Source: Palsa-504 sp963839095
GTDB lineage: Bacteria > Actinomycetota > Actinomycetes > Streptosporangiales > Streptosporangiaceae
Reading direction: 5' to 3'
NCBI GenBank assembly: GCA_963839095.1
Contig: CAWIUF010000029.1
Coordinates: 124,001 to 188,000, forward strand
Length of the DNA stretch: 64,000 nt
Positions 16,833-26,585 of the stretch are shown in pieces; within the stretch, counting starts at the first letter, position 1; each line of letters begins with the position of its first letter. The notes beneath the pieces are model-generated. The model saw only the letters and a program-made list of their open reading frames with translations. It was not told the origin of the DNA and searched no databases. The position numbers and the translations under genes were made by a program.

Positions 16833-18535
16833 ATGCGGCTGTCCGAGGCGATGCGGCGAACGGGAGGCGCCGTCCGCGCCACCGGCGGCGCGTTCCGCTC
16901 CGGCGGCCGCCGCACCGGCGGCGTCGTGCACCGGATCACCGGCGCCTCGGGGGCCGGCCGGACCGGCCTGGGCACGCTCATCGAACTGACCGCGGCCGGC
17001 GGCGCCGCCGACGCGTTCGTGGCCGTATCGCTGGCGGGGACGATCTTCTTCAGCACCTCGCTCGACCAGGCCCGCGGCCGGGTGGTGCTGTTCCTGCTGG
17101 TGACGATGGCGCCGTTCGCGGTGCTGGCGCCGTTCATCGGGCCGGCCCTGGACAAGATGCAGCAGGGCCGGCGCTACCTGCTGGCGGGCACCCTGCTGGC
17201 CCGCGGCCTGCTCTGCTGGGGCATGTCGGCCGCCATCAACAGCCCGGTGACGCTGCTGCCGGCCGCGTTCGGCATCCTGGTGCTGCAGAAGGCCTACGGC
17301 GTGGCCCGGGCCTCCGTCACCCCGCGCCTGCTGCCCGCCGAGATCACCCTGGTGACCGCCAACGCGCGGTCCCAGCTCATCGGGCTGACCGCCTCCATGC
17401 TCGGCGGGGCGGTCGCGGCCGGGATCCAGGCCACGGCCGGGTCCGCCTGGGTGCTCCGCGCGGGCACGGTGATCTACCTGGCCGGCGTGGCCCTCGCGCT
17501 GCGGCTCCCGGAGCAGGTCGACATGCCGCCGGCCCCGTCCCCGGCGGCCGCCGCGGGCCCGCCCCCGGCCACCCCCGCGGGCTCGCCGCCGACCGCCGCT
17601 GCCCCGACCCGACCCGATTTTTACCCGAACGAGGCTGGCGGATACGCCCCCGCCCAGCCTCCCCGTGGCTGGGACGGCAGCCGGGACGGCCGCACCCTCC
17701 CGTACGAACCCGCTGCCCGGCCGCGCGGTACGGCGCCTCGTGGCTCTGCGCCGCCCGGTTCAGCGTCTTCCGGTTCAGCGTCTTCCGGTTCTGGGCCTCC
17801 CGGCGCTGCGCCGCCCGGTACGCCCCGCCTGGTACCGCGCCGCCCGGCACCGGTTCGCCCGGCGCCGGCCGCGACGCCGCCGGGGGCCGCCGGGCCGGAC
17901 GCCGGTGGCGGGGCCTGGGCAACGTCGGCCCGGTGGTGGGCGAGGCGATGCGGGGCAACGCGGTGCTCCGCGCGTTCTCCGGCTACATGGTCTTCTTCCT
18001 GGCGTTCTTCCTGCGCAGCGAGAATTTCGGCGTGTCGCACAACTTCGCGCTCGGCGCCCTGGTGGCCGCGGCCGCGGCCGGCAGCCTGGCCGCGATGGCG
18101 ATCAGCTCGCTGATCCGTTCCCGGGCCCCGCAGTTCATGCTGTTCGCCATGCTCACCCTGGCCCCGGTCGTGACCGCGACATGCGCCTATTTCTTCAGCC
18201 TGACGGCGGCGATCGCGGTGGCGTTCACCGCCGCGCTCGCCGCCGGGCTGGCCAAGCTGGCGCTGGACTCCACGGTGCAGCGCGAGATCGGCGAGGAGAT
18301 CCGGTCGTCCGCGTTCGCGGTCTCCGAGACGATCAACCAGGTGGCCAACGTGGCGGGCAGCGTGGTCGGCGTGCTGGTCTCGATCCTGGGCAACGGCCAG
18401 GTCGGGCTGGCCATCGCGGCCGCCTTCCTGACCCTCGCGCTGGTCTCGCTGATCCTCCGGCGGCGCCGCCGGATCCTGGCCGGGCGAGCGGACGAGGCGT
18501 ACGAGCCCCGCCGCCAGCCCCGGACGGCGGGCTGA
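16833..18535 (+). CDS. Major facilitator superfamily transporter with pentapeptide-repeat linker (frameshifted)
   Basis: The first six helices run from about residue 50 to 225 (LGTLIELTAAGGAADAFVAVSL...LVTANARSQLIGLTASMLGG), as in bacterial MFS drug or metabolite exporters. They are followed by a Pro-rich cytoplasmic linker containing about nine repeats of the type G-S/T-A-P-P, and then the second half (VVGEAMRGNAVLRAFSGYMVFF ... ALVSLILRRRRR). The frame breaks inside the repeat array near 17823, where one C appears to be missing; the span is 3n+2, as one deletion predicts. The start ATG 16833 overlaps no neighbour. Substrate unknown. Confidence 0.8.
17735..17880. repeat. About nine degenerate 15-base tandem units in the MFS linker
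   Basis: Units resemble CGCCGCCCGGTTCAG or CGTCTTCCGGTTCAG and encode GSAPP, GSASS, GSGPP, GAAPP and GTAPP pentapeptides between the two halves of the transporter. A unit near 17823 lacks one base, and there the reading frame of the gene changes. Confidence 0.85.
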
Positions 18536-18538
18536 TCC

Positions 18539-18928
18539 TCAGGGATCGATGTCGTCGGCGACACCGCGCAGGACGGTGGCGATCCGCTTCGCGTCCTTGG
18601 CTTCCAGCTGCTTGCCCCGGTGGTAGGAGGTGGACGCGTTGTCCAGCAGCTTGATCAGGTCCTCGACGATCACGACCATCTCGTCGGGCTTCTTGCGCGC
18701 CTGCTTGGCCACCGCGACGGTCGGCGGCGGCTCGAGGACCTTGACCTGGAGCGCCTGCGCCCCGCGGCGGCCCTCGGCCACCCCGAACTCCACCCGCTGG
18801 CCCTGCCGCAGCGCGGTCGTCCCGGCCGGCAGCGCCGACGAATGCACGAACACCTCGCCGCCGTCGTCACGGGCGAGAAAGCCATACCCCTTGTCGGAGT
18901 CGTACCACTTGACCTTGCCGGTAGGCAC
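18539..18928 (-). CDS. Cold-shock domain protein with C-terminal extension
   Basis: Residues 1-68 form a cold-shock domain with both RNA-binding motifs, KGYGFLAR (RNP1) and EVFVHSSAL (RNP2), so single-stranded nucleic acid binding is expected. A further 60 residues (EPPPTVAVAKQARKKPDEMVVIVEDLIKLLD...) form a basic linker and a helical region absent from ordinary 67-residue Csp proteins. The start is GTG 18928. It is convergent with the MFS gene, stops 3 bases apart. This longer CSD protein beside DUF3027 is a common actinobacterial arrangement. Confidence 0.88.
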   Translation of the reverse strand: MPTGKVKWYDSDKGYGFLARDDGGEVFVHSSALPAGTTALRQGQRVEFGVAEGRRGAQALQVKVLEPPPTVAVAKQARKKPDEMVVIVEDLIKLLDNASTSYHRGKQLEAKDAKRIATVLRGVADDIDP

Positions 18929-19370
18929 GCGCAGACCTCACGTTGATGAGATGTGAACAACCAGCGATCAGGCGACCGACAGGATGCTATGGGCGGTTCT
19001 AAGGTTAAAGGTTATCGGTCCGGGCCGCCGGATCGCAGCTCCGTTTTGGGCGGGTTCGCGACCTGGACCAGTGATTCCCCGCGCAGCGGCGAGACAAGGG
19101 TGATCCCGCGGTGCTCGTGGTGCCTGCCATCTCAGGCCCGGACCGCGGGGCGTTCCGGTCCGGCCTCACACGGGTTGGATGGTGCTGGGACGGGATCGCG
19201 TGCGAGGCCGGAGTCCGGCTGCGATCTCCCCCATGAATCAAGATCGCATGAGGGCTATACCCAGCACTTATACCGAGAAACATGCGCCACTTCGGCACCG
19301 TGCGCCACTGGCGGAGGGCACCATAGCGGGCGGGGCCGGCACCCGTCCGGGTGGACGGCCCCGGAGACAG
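18929..19370. other. Intergenic region, no gene seen
   Basis: About 440 bases between the start of the cold-shock gene and the groEL terminator. Short open frames on both strands lack ribosome sites and normal codon bias. The part next to the cold-shock gene presumably holds its promoter and leader. Nothing else could be supported. Confidence 0.4.
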
Positions 19371-19405
19371 CGGACGGCCCGGGGGTAAGACCCCCGGGCC
19401 GTCCG
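19371..19405 (-). terminator. Strong hairpin terminator downstream of groEL
   Basis: A perfect 16-bp GC-rich stem (CGGACGGCCCGGGGGT paired with its complement) closes a three-base loop, starting 23 bases beyond the groEL stop. No T-run follows, which is common for actinobacterial terminators. Confidence 0.85.
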
Positions 19406-19427
19406 GATAACTCGGCTTCTGAGTGGA

Positions 19428-21056
<1,629 letters not shown>

Positions 21057-21180
21057 AGGCTCCAGTCCTCTGTGGCGTACAAGCGGATCGAGCCGACGCC
21101 CGCGACGGACGGCATCCCGCACGGCAGTCCTTTCCTGCCGCGAGAAGGTGCCTCATCGCCCGATCCCGCCGTAATGCTGG

Positions 21181-21207
21181 CTGGCACTCGCGTGTAGAGA
21201 GTGCCAG
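21181..21207 (-). promoter_or_regulatory. CIRCE element 1 (HrcA operator) upstream of groEL
   Basis: CTGGCACTC-N9-GAGTGCCAG is a perfect 9-bp inverted repeat with the nine-base spacer of CIRCE (consensus TTAGCACTC-N9-GAGTGCTAA). It lies downstream of the predicted groEL -10 box, where bound HrcA would block transcription. Confidence 0.88.
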
Positions 21208-21212
21208 CACCA

Positions 21213-21241
21213 TGTTTAGCACTCTCATAGGGAGAGTGCAA
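21213..21241 (-). promoter_or_regulatory. groEL promoter
   Basis: On the minus strand TTGCAC (21236-21241) and TAAACA (21213-21218) are separated by exactly 17 bases, a good housekeeping-sigma promoter. The spacer is largely occupied by the second CIRCE box. Confidence 0.75.
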
Positions 21242-21242
21242 A
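21216..21242 (-). promoter_or_regulatory. CIRCE element 2 overlapping the groEL promoter
   Basis: TTAGCACTC-N9-GAGTGCAAA matches CIRCE at 17 of 18 arm positions and lies between and over the -35 and -10 boxes, nine bases from CIRCE 1. Confidence 0.88.
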
Positions 21243-21439
21243 CGCCCGGACGCCCCACGGGCCACCACGGCGGCTTGACCAGCACACTCGTGCGACACGC
21301 GCTCGCGGCAGGAATCAGGAGCCGACGCCGTCAGTCCTGTTTTCGGGCACGACAAAAGAATGTGGTGACAGGGTTGCTTGCCGCTGGAAGCCGCCAGGTC
21401 CGGTACGGAGAGGCGGCGGATCAGGCCTGAAAGTACGTC

Positions 21440-21464
21440 GGCCCGGCCCCGGTGGGGCCGGGCC
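21440..21464 (-). terminator. Hairpin terminator downstream of cspA-like gene
   Basis: A perfect 11-bp stem GGCCCGGCCCC / GGGGCCGGGCC with a three-base loop, about 57 bases past the cold-shock stop codon and separating it from the groEL promoter. Confidence 0.75.
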
Positions 21465-21520
21465 GGCCGGCAGAACCCGGCAGATCTGTGGTCCCGCTAC
21501 CAGCCGGGGCCACGAGCGAA

Positions 21521-21724
21521 CTAAGAGACCACGATAACCTTGTCGGCCTGCGCGCCCCGGTCGCTCTGCGTGATCTCGAACTCGACCCGCTGTCCCTCTT
21601 CGAGAGTGCGGTACCCATCCGACTGGATCGCGGAGAAGTGGACGAAAACGTCCTTGCCACCGTCGACGGCAATGAAGCCGTATCCCTTGTCCGGGTTAAA
21701 CCACTTGACGGTGCCCTGAGCCAT
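21521..21724 (-). CDS. Major cold-shock protein (CspA family)
   Basis: A canonical 67-residue cold-shock protein: MAQGTVKWFNPDKGYGFIAV with RNP1 (KGYGFI) and RNP2 (DVFVHFSAI), ending DRGAQADKVIVVS. It binds single-stranded RNA and DNA and acts as an RNA chaperone. ATG 21724 is fixed by family length; the open frame extends upstream without homology. About 180 bases separate it from the sulfur-carrier gene, enough for the long structured leader typical of csp mRNAs. Gene order thrC, MoaD-like, csp, groEL is conserved in Streptomyces. Confidence 0.95.
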   Translation of the reverse strand: MAQGTVKWFNPDKGYGFIAVDGGKDVFVHFSAIQSDGYRTLEEGQRVEFEITQSDRGAQADKVIVVS

Positions 21725-21902
21725 TCCAAACAACTCCCTAACTTCGCTCGGGCCTCGAGCTCCGCCCTTGCCACCGCGGAACCCGTCGATCGACAACGGC
21801 GGTGGCGGTTAAATGCGCTAACGCAAAACCCGTCCCCGTCCGACGGCGACCGGAACTGACCTTACCCTGTGCGGAGGGTGCCTGCCGCCACTTACCCACC
21901 AA

Positions 21903-22214
21903 TTACGTGATCTGGCCCGTGTTCTCTCCCGTCGCAAGCGCCCCGCCAGCCACTGCGGGAATGACGGAGACCCTTTCCCCGGCCGGCACCGGCGTGTCGA
22001 GTCCCTGCGCGAACCGCACGTCCTCGTCGCCCACGTAAACATTGACGAAACGGCGCAGTTTCCCGGTGTCGTCGATGATCCGGCCGCTTAGCCCGGGATA
22101 GGCGGCATCCAGGCCGGCCAGGACCTCGCGGAGGGTCCCCTCCGCCGCGGTCACCTCCGCCGCGCCGTCGGTGTAGGTCCGCAAGATGGTGGGGATGCGC
22201 ACGTGCACAGCCAC
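21903..22214 (-). CDS. Ubiquitin-like sulfur carrier protein (MoaD/ThiS family, CysO-like)
   Basis: A small beta-grasp protein, very like mycobacterial CysO: VRIPTILRTYTDG, LRRFVNVYVGDEDVRF and VSVIPAVAGG. In this family the C-terminal Gly-Gly is adenylated and converted to a thiocarboxylate that donates sulfur, for CysO to cysteine synthesis. Here the Gly-Gly is followed by 12 more residues (ALATGENTGQIT), so the tail would need removal by a protease before activation, as CysO-type systems with Mec-like metalloproteases do for shorter tails. GTG 22214 has GGAGG seven bases upstream. It lies 63 bases downstream of thrC on the same strand. Confidence 0.85.
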   Translation of the reverse strand: MAVHVRIPTILRTYTDGAAEVTAAEGTLREVLAGLDAAYPGLSGRIIDDTGKLRRFVNVYVGDEDVRFAQGLDTPVPAGERVSVIPAVAGGALATGENTGQIT

Positions 22215-22277
22215 GACATTGCCTCCGTGTTTTCCAGCGAAGTCCGTGCTCGGGAGAAGCCCGCGTTACCCGGCGCG

Positions 22278-23568
22278 CTAGCCGACGGCCGGATACCGCT
22301 CGGTGAATGCTTCGAGGGTGGGCCGGATCGGGTCGGGCACGTCCACCGCCCCGGCGACCGCGTCGAGGGTCTTCAGCCCGTCGCCAGAGTTGATGATCAC
22401 GGTCTCGGCCTCCGGGTCGAGCAGGCCATCCTTGAGCAGCTTGCGCAGCACGCCGAGGGTGACGCCGCCGGCGGTCTCGCCGAAGATGCCCTCGGTGGCC
22501 GCGAGCAGCCGGATGGAATCGACCACCTCGTCGTCGCTCACGTCGGCGATCGACCCGCCGGTGCGCCGCACCACGTCGAGCACGTAGGGACCGTCGGCCG
22601 GGTTGCCGATGGCCAGCGACTTGGCGATGGTGTCCGGGCGGACCGGGCGGACCACGTCGTGGCCGGCCGCGAAGGCGGCCGACACCGGCGAGCAGCCGGT
22701 CGCCTGCGCCCCGAACACCCGCCACGGGCTCTCCTCCACCAGGCCCAGCGAGGTCAGCTCGGTGAAGCCCTTGTCCACCTTCACCAGCTGCGCGCCCGAC
22801 GCGATCGGCACCACCACCTGCTTCGGGAAGCCGCCAGCCGAGCTGCTCGGCGATCTCGAAGCCGAGCGTCTTGGACCCCTCGGCGTAGTAGGGCCGGACG
22901 TTGACGTTGACGAAGGCCCAGTCCGGGTGCTCGCCGGCCAGTTCGGAGGCCAGCCGGTTCACGTCGTCGTAGGTACCGTCCACGGTGATGAACGTGCCGC
23001 CGTAGACCGAGGTGGTGATGATCTTCTGCAGCTCCAGGTCAGCGGGCACCATGACCACCGAGCGGACCCCGGCCCGGGCCGCCGCGGCGGCGACCGCGTT
23101 GGCCAGGTTTCCGGTGGACGGGCAGGCCAGCACCTTGAAGCCCATCTCGGTGGCGGCGGACAGGGCCACCGCGACCACCCGGTCCTTGAACGAGTGCGTC
23201 GGGTTGCCCCGGTCGTCCTTGACCCACAGGCGGCGCATGCCCAGCGCGTGGGCCAGGTTGTCGGCGCGGATCAGCTTGGTGTAGCCGGGTTCGGTGGTCG
23301 GCCGGGAGGCGATGTCGGCCGGGACCGGGAGCAGCGGCGCGTAGCGCCACATGTTCGGCGGGCCGGCCTCGATGTCCTCCCGGGTCAGCGCCGGGTAGTC
23401 GTAGCGGACTTCCAGCGGGCCGAAGCACTCTTCGCAGGCGTAGTACGGGCCGAGTTCGTAGACGTGGCCGCATTCGCGGCAGGAGAGCCCGGTGGCGTAG
23501 CCGAACCCGGAGGACGTGGGAGCTGTACGTGTCGCTGCTGTGGTCACCGGCGAGGACTTCCTTCCCAT
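22278..23568 (-). CDS. thrC: Threonine synthase (one frameshift)
   Basis: PLP enzyme converting O-phosphohomoserine to threonine. A zinc-ribbon-like N-terminus (SCRECGHVYELG...ACEECFGPLEV) precedes the PLP lysine in NPTHSFKDRV and the phosphate loop SGNLAN-type CPSTGNLANAVAA. The frame breaks near 22824, where gene-sense CCC-G-AAG replaces an expected CCC-AAG; the second frame continues QVVVPIASGAQLVKVDKG to the end. The span is 3n+1, as a single insertion predicts. The start ATG 23568 has a modest GGGAAAG site. It probably leads a transcript with the sulfur-carrier gene. Confidence 0.9.
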
Positions 23569-23787
23569 CTTTCCCAGTGGTCACCCTGACCACGGGTCGG
23601 AGTTGGCACCATGCCGCGCGCCTCGCCGTTCACGACGGGCATACGTGCGCGCTAGGTTGCCGGGGCTTCGCAGGGCCGATCCCTCCACCCCTCTGGATGA
23701 GCGTTATTCAGTTTTGTTCAAGCTGTCTTCAGAATACCTCAGGGGGCGCCGTGTGGCCCGTCTAGGGATGCTCTAGCCTGCCGGACT

Positions 23788-25316
23788 ATGAACCAGCGCG
23801 TGCTCGTGGCGTCCAACCGCGGCCCGATCTCGTACCAGTTCGGCGCCGACGGCTCGCTGACCGGGCGGCGCGGCGGCGGCGGCATGATCGCTGGGGTCAC
23901 CGACGGGCTGGCCGCGCTCGGCCCCGGTTCCAGCGTCACCTGGATCTGCGCCGCGCTCAGCGACGCGGACCGCGTGGTGGCGCGGCTGGGCGGCGAGGAA
24001 CTCGACGAGGGCCTGCGGGCCGACATCCCGGTGCGGATGCTGGACATCCCGCCGGGCATCTTCGGCCGCGCCTACAACAACGTGGCCAACTCGACCCTGT
24101 GGTTCCTGCTGCACCAGCTTTTCGACACCCCCAACCAGCCGCAGTTCGGAGCCGGGTTCCGCCGCGACTGGGAGTCCTACGTCGCCTACAACGAGATGTT
24201 CGCCGACGCCCTGGCCCAGGAAGCGGGGGCCCGGAGAGGCCGGCCAGGACCGGACCGCCTCCCCCGGCCTGCGGATCCTGGTCCAGGACTACCACCTGTG
24301 CCTGGTCCCGCGGTTGCTGCGGGACCGGCTGGGTGACGCGGCCCGCGGGGCGGGCGTGGGGTACTTCTGCCACACCCCCTGGGCCCCGCCGGATTACTAC
24401 CGGATGCTCCCGGCCGAGGTGGCCCGGGCGCTGCTCGACGGCATCCTCGGCGCGGACCGGGCCGGCTTCCACGCCGGGCGGTGGGCCACGGCGTTCATGG
24501 ACTGCTGTGCCGCGCTGCTCGGCGCCGACGTCGTACGGGCTGACGTCGTACGGGCTGACGTCGTGCGGGCCGGCGGGACGGCCGGGTGGGTGACCTACCG
24601 GGGGCACGTCACCGAGGTCGCCGTCCACCCGCTCGGCGTGGACGCGTCCGCCCTGCGGGAGCGCGCCCGGGCCGGGGACGTCCAGGCCCACGCCGGCATC
24701 CTGCGCCAGGCCGCGGGCGGCCGCAAGCTGATCGTCCGGGTGGACCGCACCGAGCTGTCCAAGAACATCGTGCGCGGCCTCGCCGCGTACCGCGAGCTGC
24801 TCACGACCCGGCCGCAGTGGCGGGGCCGGGTCGTCCACCTGGCCTTCGCCTACCCGTCCCGTTCCGACCTGGCGGAGTACCGCGCCTACACCGAACAGGT
24901 GCGGCAGCTCGCCCTCGAGATCACCGGGGAGTTCGGCACCGCGGACTGGAACCCGCTGATCCTGGAGGTGAAGGACGACTACCCGCGGTCGCTGGCCGCG
25001 TGCGCGCTCGCCGACGTGCTGCTGGTCAACCCGATCAGGGACGGCATGAACCTGGTCGCCCAGGAGGGCCCGGTGCTCTCCGAGCGCGGCTGCGCGCTGG
25101 TGCTCTCCCGCGAGGCCGGGCGCGGCCGCGACCCTGGCCGCCGACGCCCTGCTGGTCAACCCGTACGACATCACCGAGACGGCCGAGGCCCTGCACCAGG
25201 CGCTGACCATGTCCGAGGCCGAGCGCCAGCGGCGCAGCACCGCGCTCGCCGCCACCGCCGCCGCCGACCCGCCGGCCCGGTGGCTGGGCGACCAGCTCGC
25301 GTCGCTCGGGTCCTGA
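23788..25316 (+). CDS. otsA: Alpha,alpha-trehalose-phosphate synthase (two frameshifts)
   Basis: Glycosyltransferase family 20 enzyme joining UDP/ADP-glucose and glucose 6-phosphate to trehalose 6-phosphate. Seen in order: VLVASNRGPISY, the glycine loop RRGGGGMIAGV, WESYVAYNEMFADAL, VQDYHLCLVPRLL, GYFCHTPWAPPDYY, RVDRTELSKNIVRGL, and LVNPIRDGMNLVAQE near the sugar-nucleotide site. Frame breaks occur near 24228 (an extra base in a G5C3 run) and near 25119 (an extra G in GGCCGGGCG); the span is 3n+2. A 15-base tandem repeat (24527-24571) adds three ADVVR units. It is convergent with otsB. Confidence 0.88.
24527..24571. repeat. Three tandem 15-base units in otsA
   Basis: Unit GACGTCGTACGGGCT, twice exact and once with two changes, in frame, encoding DVVRA repeats in a loop after FMDCCAALLGA. 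Confidence 0.9.
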
Positions 25317-25344
25317 CCGGGGCGGGATACCCCACCCGTTCGGT

Positions 25345-26164
25345 TCAGGTTGTGAGCTGGCCGGCCAGCCCCGTGAGCAGCTCCACCACCCCGTCAGGGC
25401 CGGCTACCACCAGGTCGGCCGCGTCGGCGACCCGCGGCGACTCCGCGCTGGCGCTGGCCACGGCGCAGCCGGGGACGCCGTCGGCCCGCAGCGCGCGCAC
25501 CGCCGCGAAGGCGGGCAGGTCCCCCAGGTCATCCCCGCAGAACAGGACCGAACGGGCGGCCCGCTCCTTGGCCAGGCCGGTCAGCGCGGTCCCCTTGTCG
25601 ACGCCCGGCGGGCGCAGCTCGATGACCAGGCGGCCGGGTTCGGCGGCCAGGCCCAGGCGTTCGGCGAGCTCGCCGAGCGGGCCGCGCAGGCGGTCCAGTG
25701 CCCGCTCCGGGTCGGCCGCGCCGCGGGTGTGCACGGCCACCGCGTGCCCCTTGTCCTCGACCCAGGTGCCGTCGGGGGCGCCCGCCGCGCGGAGCACGGC
25801 GGGCAGCGCCTCGCGAGCGGTCTCCACCGCGGCCGGAGCGGGCGCGTCGGCCAGCTGGCCGTCCTGCCAGCGCTGCCAGCCGTAGTGGCCGATCACCACC
25901 AGGCCGGGGATGGCCGCGAGGCCGCCCAGGGTCACCGCATCCGCCGCCGGCCTGCCGGTGATGACCGCGACCGTGCCGGCCAGCCCGGCCAGCGCGGTCA
26001 GGGCGGCCACCGCGCCCGGGTGGGCCCGGGCGTCGCCCGGGCGGGCGACGATCGGGGACAGCGTGCCGTCGAAGTCGGCGGCGATCAGCGCGTGCCGCGG
26101 GTCCGCCAGCAGCGCGTCCAGGCCGGCCTGGCCGGCCGCGGTGCGGGGCCGGGGCAGACGTCAC
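25345..26164 (-). CDS. otsB: Trehalose 6-phosphate phosphatase (one frameshift)
   Basis: HAD-family phosphatase that completes trehalose synthesis. The nucleophile motif is ADFDGTLSPIV, motif II lies in VAVITGRPA, and the acidic motif is VLFCGDDLGDLPAF, with the cap domain between. The start GTG 26164 overlaps the upstream DUF3263 stop (GTGA), giving MTSAPAP; an extra C near 26142 then breaks the frame, and the other frame continues TAAGQAGLDALLADP into the first motif. The span is 3n+1. otsB and DUF3263 are translationally coupled and converge on otsA. Confidence 0.88.
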
Positions 26165-26406
26165 CGGGCCTTCCGCGGTGACCGCATCCGCTGGCGCCGG
26201 GCCCGCTGCGCCTGCAGCCGCTTGACCAGCACCGGGTCGGCGGCGAGCGCTTCCGGCCGGTCGATGAGCTCGTTCAGCAGCTGGTAGTACCGGGTGGCCG
26301 ACATGTCGAGCACTTCGGCGATGGCCTGCTCCTTTACCCCGGACGAGCGCCAGCCGCGCCGCTCGAACGCCAGGATCCGCAAGTCAGCCTCGGACAACCC
26401 GGACAT
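26161..26406 (-). CDS. DUF3263 helix-turn-helix-like protein
   Basis: An 81-residue protein of the actinobacterial DUF3263 family. The segment LRILAFERRGWRSSGVKEQAIAEVLDMSATRYYQLLNELID reads like a sigma/HTH-type DNA-binding domain, followed by a very basic tail (RRQRMRSPRKAR). It may be a small transcription factor; the function is unproven. The start ATG 26406 has GGAGGAGG upstream. It is coupled to otsB by a 4-base overlap, a neighbourhood conserved in Streptomyces. Confidence 0.85.
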   Translation of the reverse strand: MSGLSEADLRILAFERRGWRSSGVKEQAIAEVLDMSATRYYQLLNELIDRPEALAADPVLVKRLQAQRARRQRMRSPRKAR

Positions 26407-26585
26407 ATGACCTCCTCCGGCCCGGTTACTGCTGACCGTACCCGACGGCGGCGGCCATCCCCGAAACTATTCGCCGGTGACGCATTCCACGGGCGGCGGC
26501 CGCATGGCACGATTACAGAGGCCGGGTCGGAAACTTCGCTACCGCAGGCCTGCTCGGCCAGCCGCCGGAGGAGATATCTGACCAA

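Noticed and set aside
23569..23787. Possible riboswitch or T-box upstream of thrC
   Set aside because: No conserved T-box, specifier or terminator hairpin could be recognised in the 219-base gap.
24500..24575. Short tandem repeats in otsA considered as a CRISPR-like array
   Set aside because: Units are 15 bases, contiguous, without spacers, and in frame with the enzyme.
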